Of a stretch of DNA of 5,429 bases, positions 3,782 through 5,429 are shown piece by piece. Position 1 is the first letter of the stretch, and the number at the start of each line of letters is the position of its first letter. Made by a program: the position numbers and the translations under genes. Source of the stretch: Clostridiales bacterium (lineage in GTDB: Bacteria; Bacillota_A; Clostridia; Saccharofermentanales; Saccharofermentanaceae); assembly GCA_017649745.1 (NCBI GenBank), contig JAGCGE010000105.1, positions 1 through 5,429 on the forward strand. The letters run 5' to 3'. The notes below the pieces were generated by a model. The model was not told where the DNA came from. It saw only the letters and a list, made by a program, of their open reading frames with translations, and ran no database searches.

Positions 3782-5429
3782 ATGGGGAAAGAAAAGAAGA
3801 AAAAGGAAAAGCTTTCTTTATGGCAAACGCTTAAGAATGACGTTTACGCAATAAAGCTTGCAGGGCAGTTTAGTAAGCCTGCGATAATCGGCGCATTCTT
3901 CTGTATGCTCATCGGCTATGCCGAATGGGTATTTTTTGACGGTTATTTCCTCAGGATCATTATCGAAGCTTTGGACAGGGGAGACGGACTTAAGTCGATC
4001 CTTGCATTTATCGCGATAAGTGCGGGCGTGTTGTTCGTGCTTAAGATATACGATGCTTATACGCAGCAGGTAACTTTTATCATCGAAGGCACTAAGCTTC
4101 ATAACGGTATCTATAAGAAGATCTTCGCTAAGGCAAGAAACGTCGAACTCAGGTGTTACGAAGATCCTGAATTCTATAACAAATATACAATGGCGATCGA
4201 CGGTTCATCCGATAAGGTAATGGAGATCGTAAAAAGTTTCAGCGGTGCGATCATTGGTGCCGTTGCGACAGTTTGCGTTTTTAAATTGATGTTCGACATC
4301 GATAAACTTTCGGTCCTGTTTATTATTTCACCTATTATCGGTAACTTTGTTTTCGGAAATCTTAAGAGCAAATATGAGCTTAAAAGATATCGTGAGCAGG
4401 CACCTAACAACAAGGTATTGAACTACGTTAACAGAATGATGTATCTGCCGGACGGAGCTAAGGAGATCAGACTTAGCAAAGTGTTCGATATCCTGAAGCG
4501 CCGTTATGGTGAGGCAACTGCTGAAAATGTAAGGGTTGCTGTTAAGTTTGCGTTTCCGAACATGAGTCTCAACGTATTAAGGATCACGTTCACTTTTACT
4601 GTTATGTTCGAAGGTGTATTGATCTATGCGTTCTACAAAAAGCAGGTAGCAGGAACTATTTCACTTGCACAGCTGACGATCATGACGAGTCTTATGGTTG
4701 CTGCGACATGGATCCTTATTAGGCTTTTCGAGGATATCACTAAGCTTATCAAGAACGGTCTGTTCATTAATAACTTGCGTGGTTTTCTGGAGTATGAAGA
4801 GAAGATCCCTGAAGATCAGAAGGGTATCGTTCCTGAAAAGTTTGAGAATTTGGAATTCAAGAACGTATGCTTCTCATATAAGGATGAGGAGACGATCAAG
4901 GATCTTTCTTTCAAGATTAATAAAGATGAAGCTGTTGCGCTCGTTGGTCATAACGGAGCAGGTAAGACAACTATCATAAAGCTCTTGCTGAGATTGTACG
5001 ATCCGACATCAGGAGAGATATTACTTAATGGTATAAACATTAAAGAATACGAACTTAGAGCTTATCGTGAATTGTTCGCTACTACTTTCCAGGATTTCAA
5101 GATCTTCGGAATGACAGTAAGAGAAAATGTCATGATGGGTAGACATGTTGAGAATGAAGACGAGGTTGTAAGATCGAGTCTCAGGAAAACAGGAATACTC
5201 GACAAGATCGAGTCGCTTCCTAATGGCATCGATTCGATGATGACCAAAGAATTCGACGAGGACGGCGTAGTCCTTTCAGGAGGTCAGCATCAGAAACTCG
5301 CGGCTGCAAGAACCTTTGCTAAGCCGTCTCCTGTGAAGATCTTCGATGAGCCTTCTAGCGCTCTCGATCCTATCGCGGAGTATGAACTTTTCAAGAATAT
5401 CATGAAGGAAGGTAAAGACCACACGCTGC
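3782..5429 (+). CDS. ABC exporter half-transporter (membrane domain fused to ATPase), 3' end outside window
   Basis: 549 codons are visible and the frame is still open at the edge. The N-terminus is lysine-rich (MGKEKKKKEK). The membrane domain has six hydrophobic segments (about 33-55, 73-92, 154-171, 177-194, 266-285, 294-316), with the extended coupling region typical of type I exporters (for example CYEDPEFYNKYTMAID, 125-140). The ATPase spans about 353 onward. It has aromatic Y366 (A-loop), Walker A GHNGAGKTT (389-397, K395), Q-loop Q437, signature LSGGQ (498-502), Walker B ending in D522-E523, and a D-loop SALD; only the H-loop lies beyond the window. All visible catalytic residues are intact, so it should be an active ATPase. 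Such half-transporters work as homo- or heterodimers exporting peptides, lipids or drugs; the substrate cannot be told. ATG 3782 is the first in-frame start (TGA at 3776-3778). The RBS AAGG (3765-3768) is 13 nt away, unusually far. Confidence 0.93.
   Translation, partial: MGKEKKKKEKLSLWQTLKNDVYAIKLAGQFSKPAIIGAFFCMLIGYAEWVFFDGYFLRIIIEALDRGDGLKSILAFIAISAGVLFVLKIYDAYTQQVTFIIEGTKLHNGIYKKIFAKARNVELRCYEDPEFYNKYTMAIDGSSDKVMEIVKSFSGAIIGAVATVCVFKLMFDIDKLSVLFIISPIIGNFVFGNLKSKYELKRYREQAPNNKVLNYVNRMMYLPDGAKEIRLSKVFDILKRRYGEATAENVRVAVKFAFPNMSLNVLRITFTFTVMFEGVLIYAFYKKQVAGTISLAQLTIMTSLMVAATWILIRLFEDITKLIKNGLFINNLRGFLEYEEKIPEDQKGIVPEKFENLEFKNVCFSYKDEETIKDLSFKINKDEAVALVGHNGAGKTTIIKLLLRLYDPTSGEILLNGINIKEYELRAYRELFATTFQDFKIFGMTVRENVMMGRHVENEDEVVRSSLRKTGILDKIESLPNGIDSMMTKEFDEDGVVLSGGQHQKLAAARTFAKPSPVKIFDEPSSALDPIAEYELFKNIMKEGKDHTL

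Noticed and set aside
4698..4979. Rightward 93-codon frame rich in R, S and L inside the exporter gene
   Set aside because: It is a different frame of the ABC exporter coding region, which has intact motifs throughout. The composition is that of a shadow frame.
1..5429. CRISPR array, toxin-antitoxin pair or phage genes
   Set aside because: No regularly spaced direct repeats, no recognisable toxin or antitoxin folds, and no integrase, capsid or phage repressor genes were seen on either strand.

Overview
The window looks like a chromosomal stretch from a low-GC Gram-positive bacterium of the class Clostridia, probably a Lachnospiraceae- or Oscillospiraceae-like gut or rumen organism. The reasons are strong AGGAG-type ribosome binding sites, short hairpin-plus-U-tract terminators, a lysine-tailed HU protein, an IS110 N-terminus of the type I associate with these bacteria, and an AT-leaning codon use rich in GATC/ATCGAT. 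This assignment is an inference from style, not a match to a named genome.

Layout: (1) 1-78 is the 3' end of an HU-family DNA-binding protein gene, closed by a strong terminator at 105-133. (2) 134-436 is the left end of an IS110-family insertion sequence: a long structured non-coding region with the architecture of a bridge RNA (5' hairpin, then two stem-loops each with a large internal loop), a good RBS, and the first 17 codons of the transposase including the first catalytic Asp. The rest of the element is gone. (3) 511-2540 is a three-gene rightward operon: a DUF2625-family protein, an unrecognised zinc-ribbon protein with two membrane helices, and a DinB-superfamily protein. It ends in a hairpin that can terminate from both sides. 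(4) 2545-3213, leftward, is a CPBP (CAAX-like) intramembrane protease. (5) 3214-3392 holds divergent promoter elements and a 16-nt piece that looks like the D-arm of a tRNA. It leads into an orphan 91-residue ORF (3393-3668). (6) From 3782 to the window edge is a type I ABC exporter half-transporter (membrane domain fused to ATPase), cut off by the window before its H-loop.

How the parts relate: the three-gene operon is tightly packed (29 and 6 nt gaps) and is probably co-expressed from an extended -10 promoter just downstream of the broken IS110 end. Nothing in the sequence ties the protease, the orphan ORF or the ABC exporter functionally to that operon. They have their own promoters. The region reads as an accessory, rearranged segment beside a housekeeping gene. 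Its most interesting element is an apparently intact bridge-RNA-like structure left behind without its recombinase.
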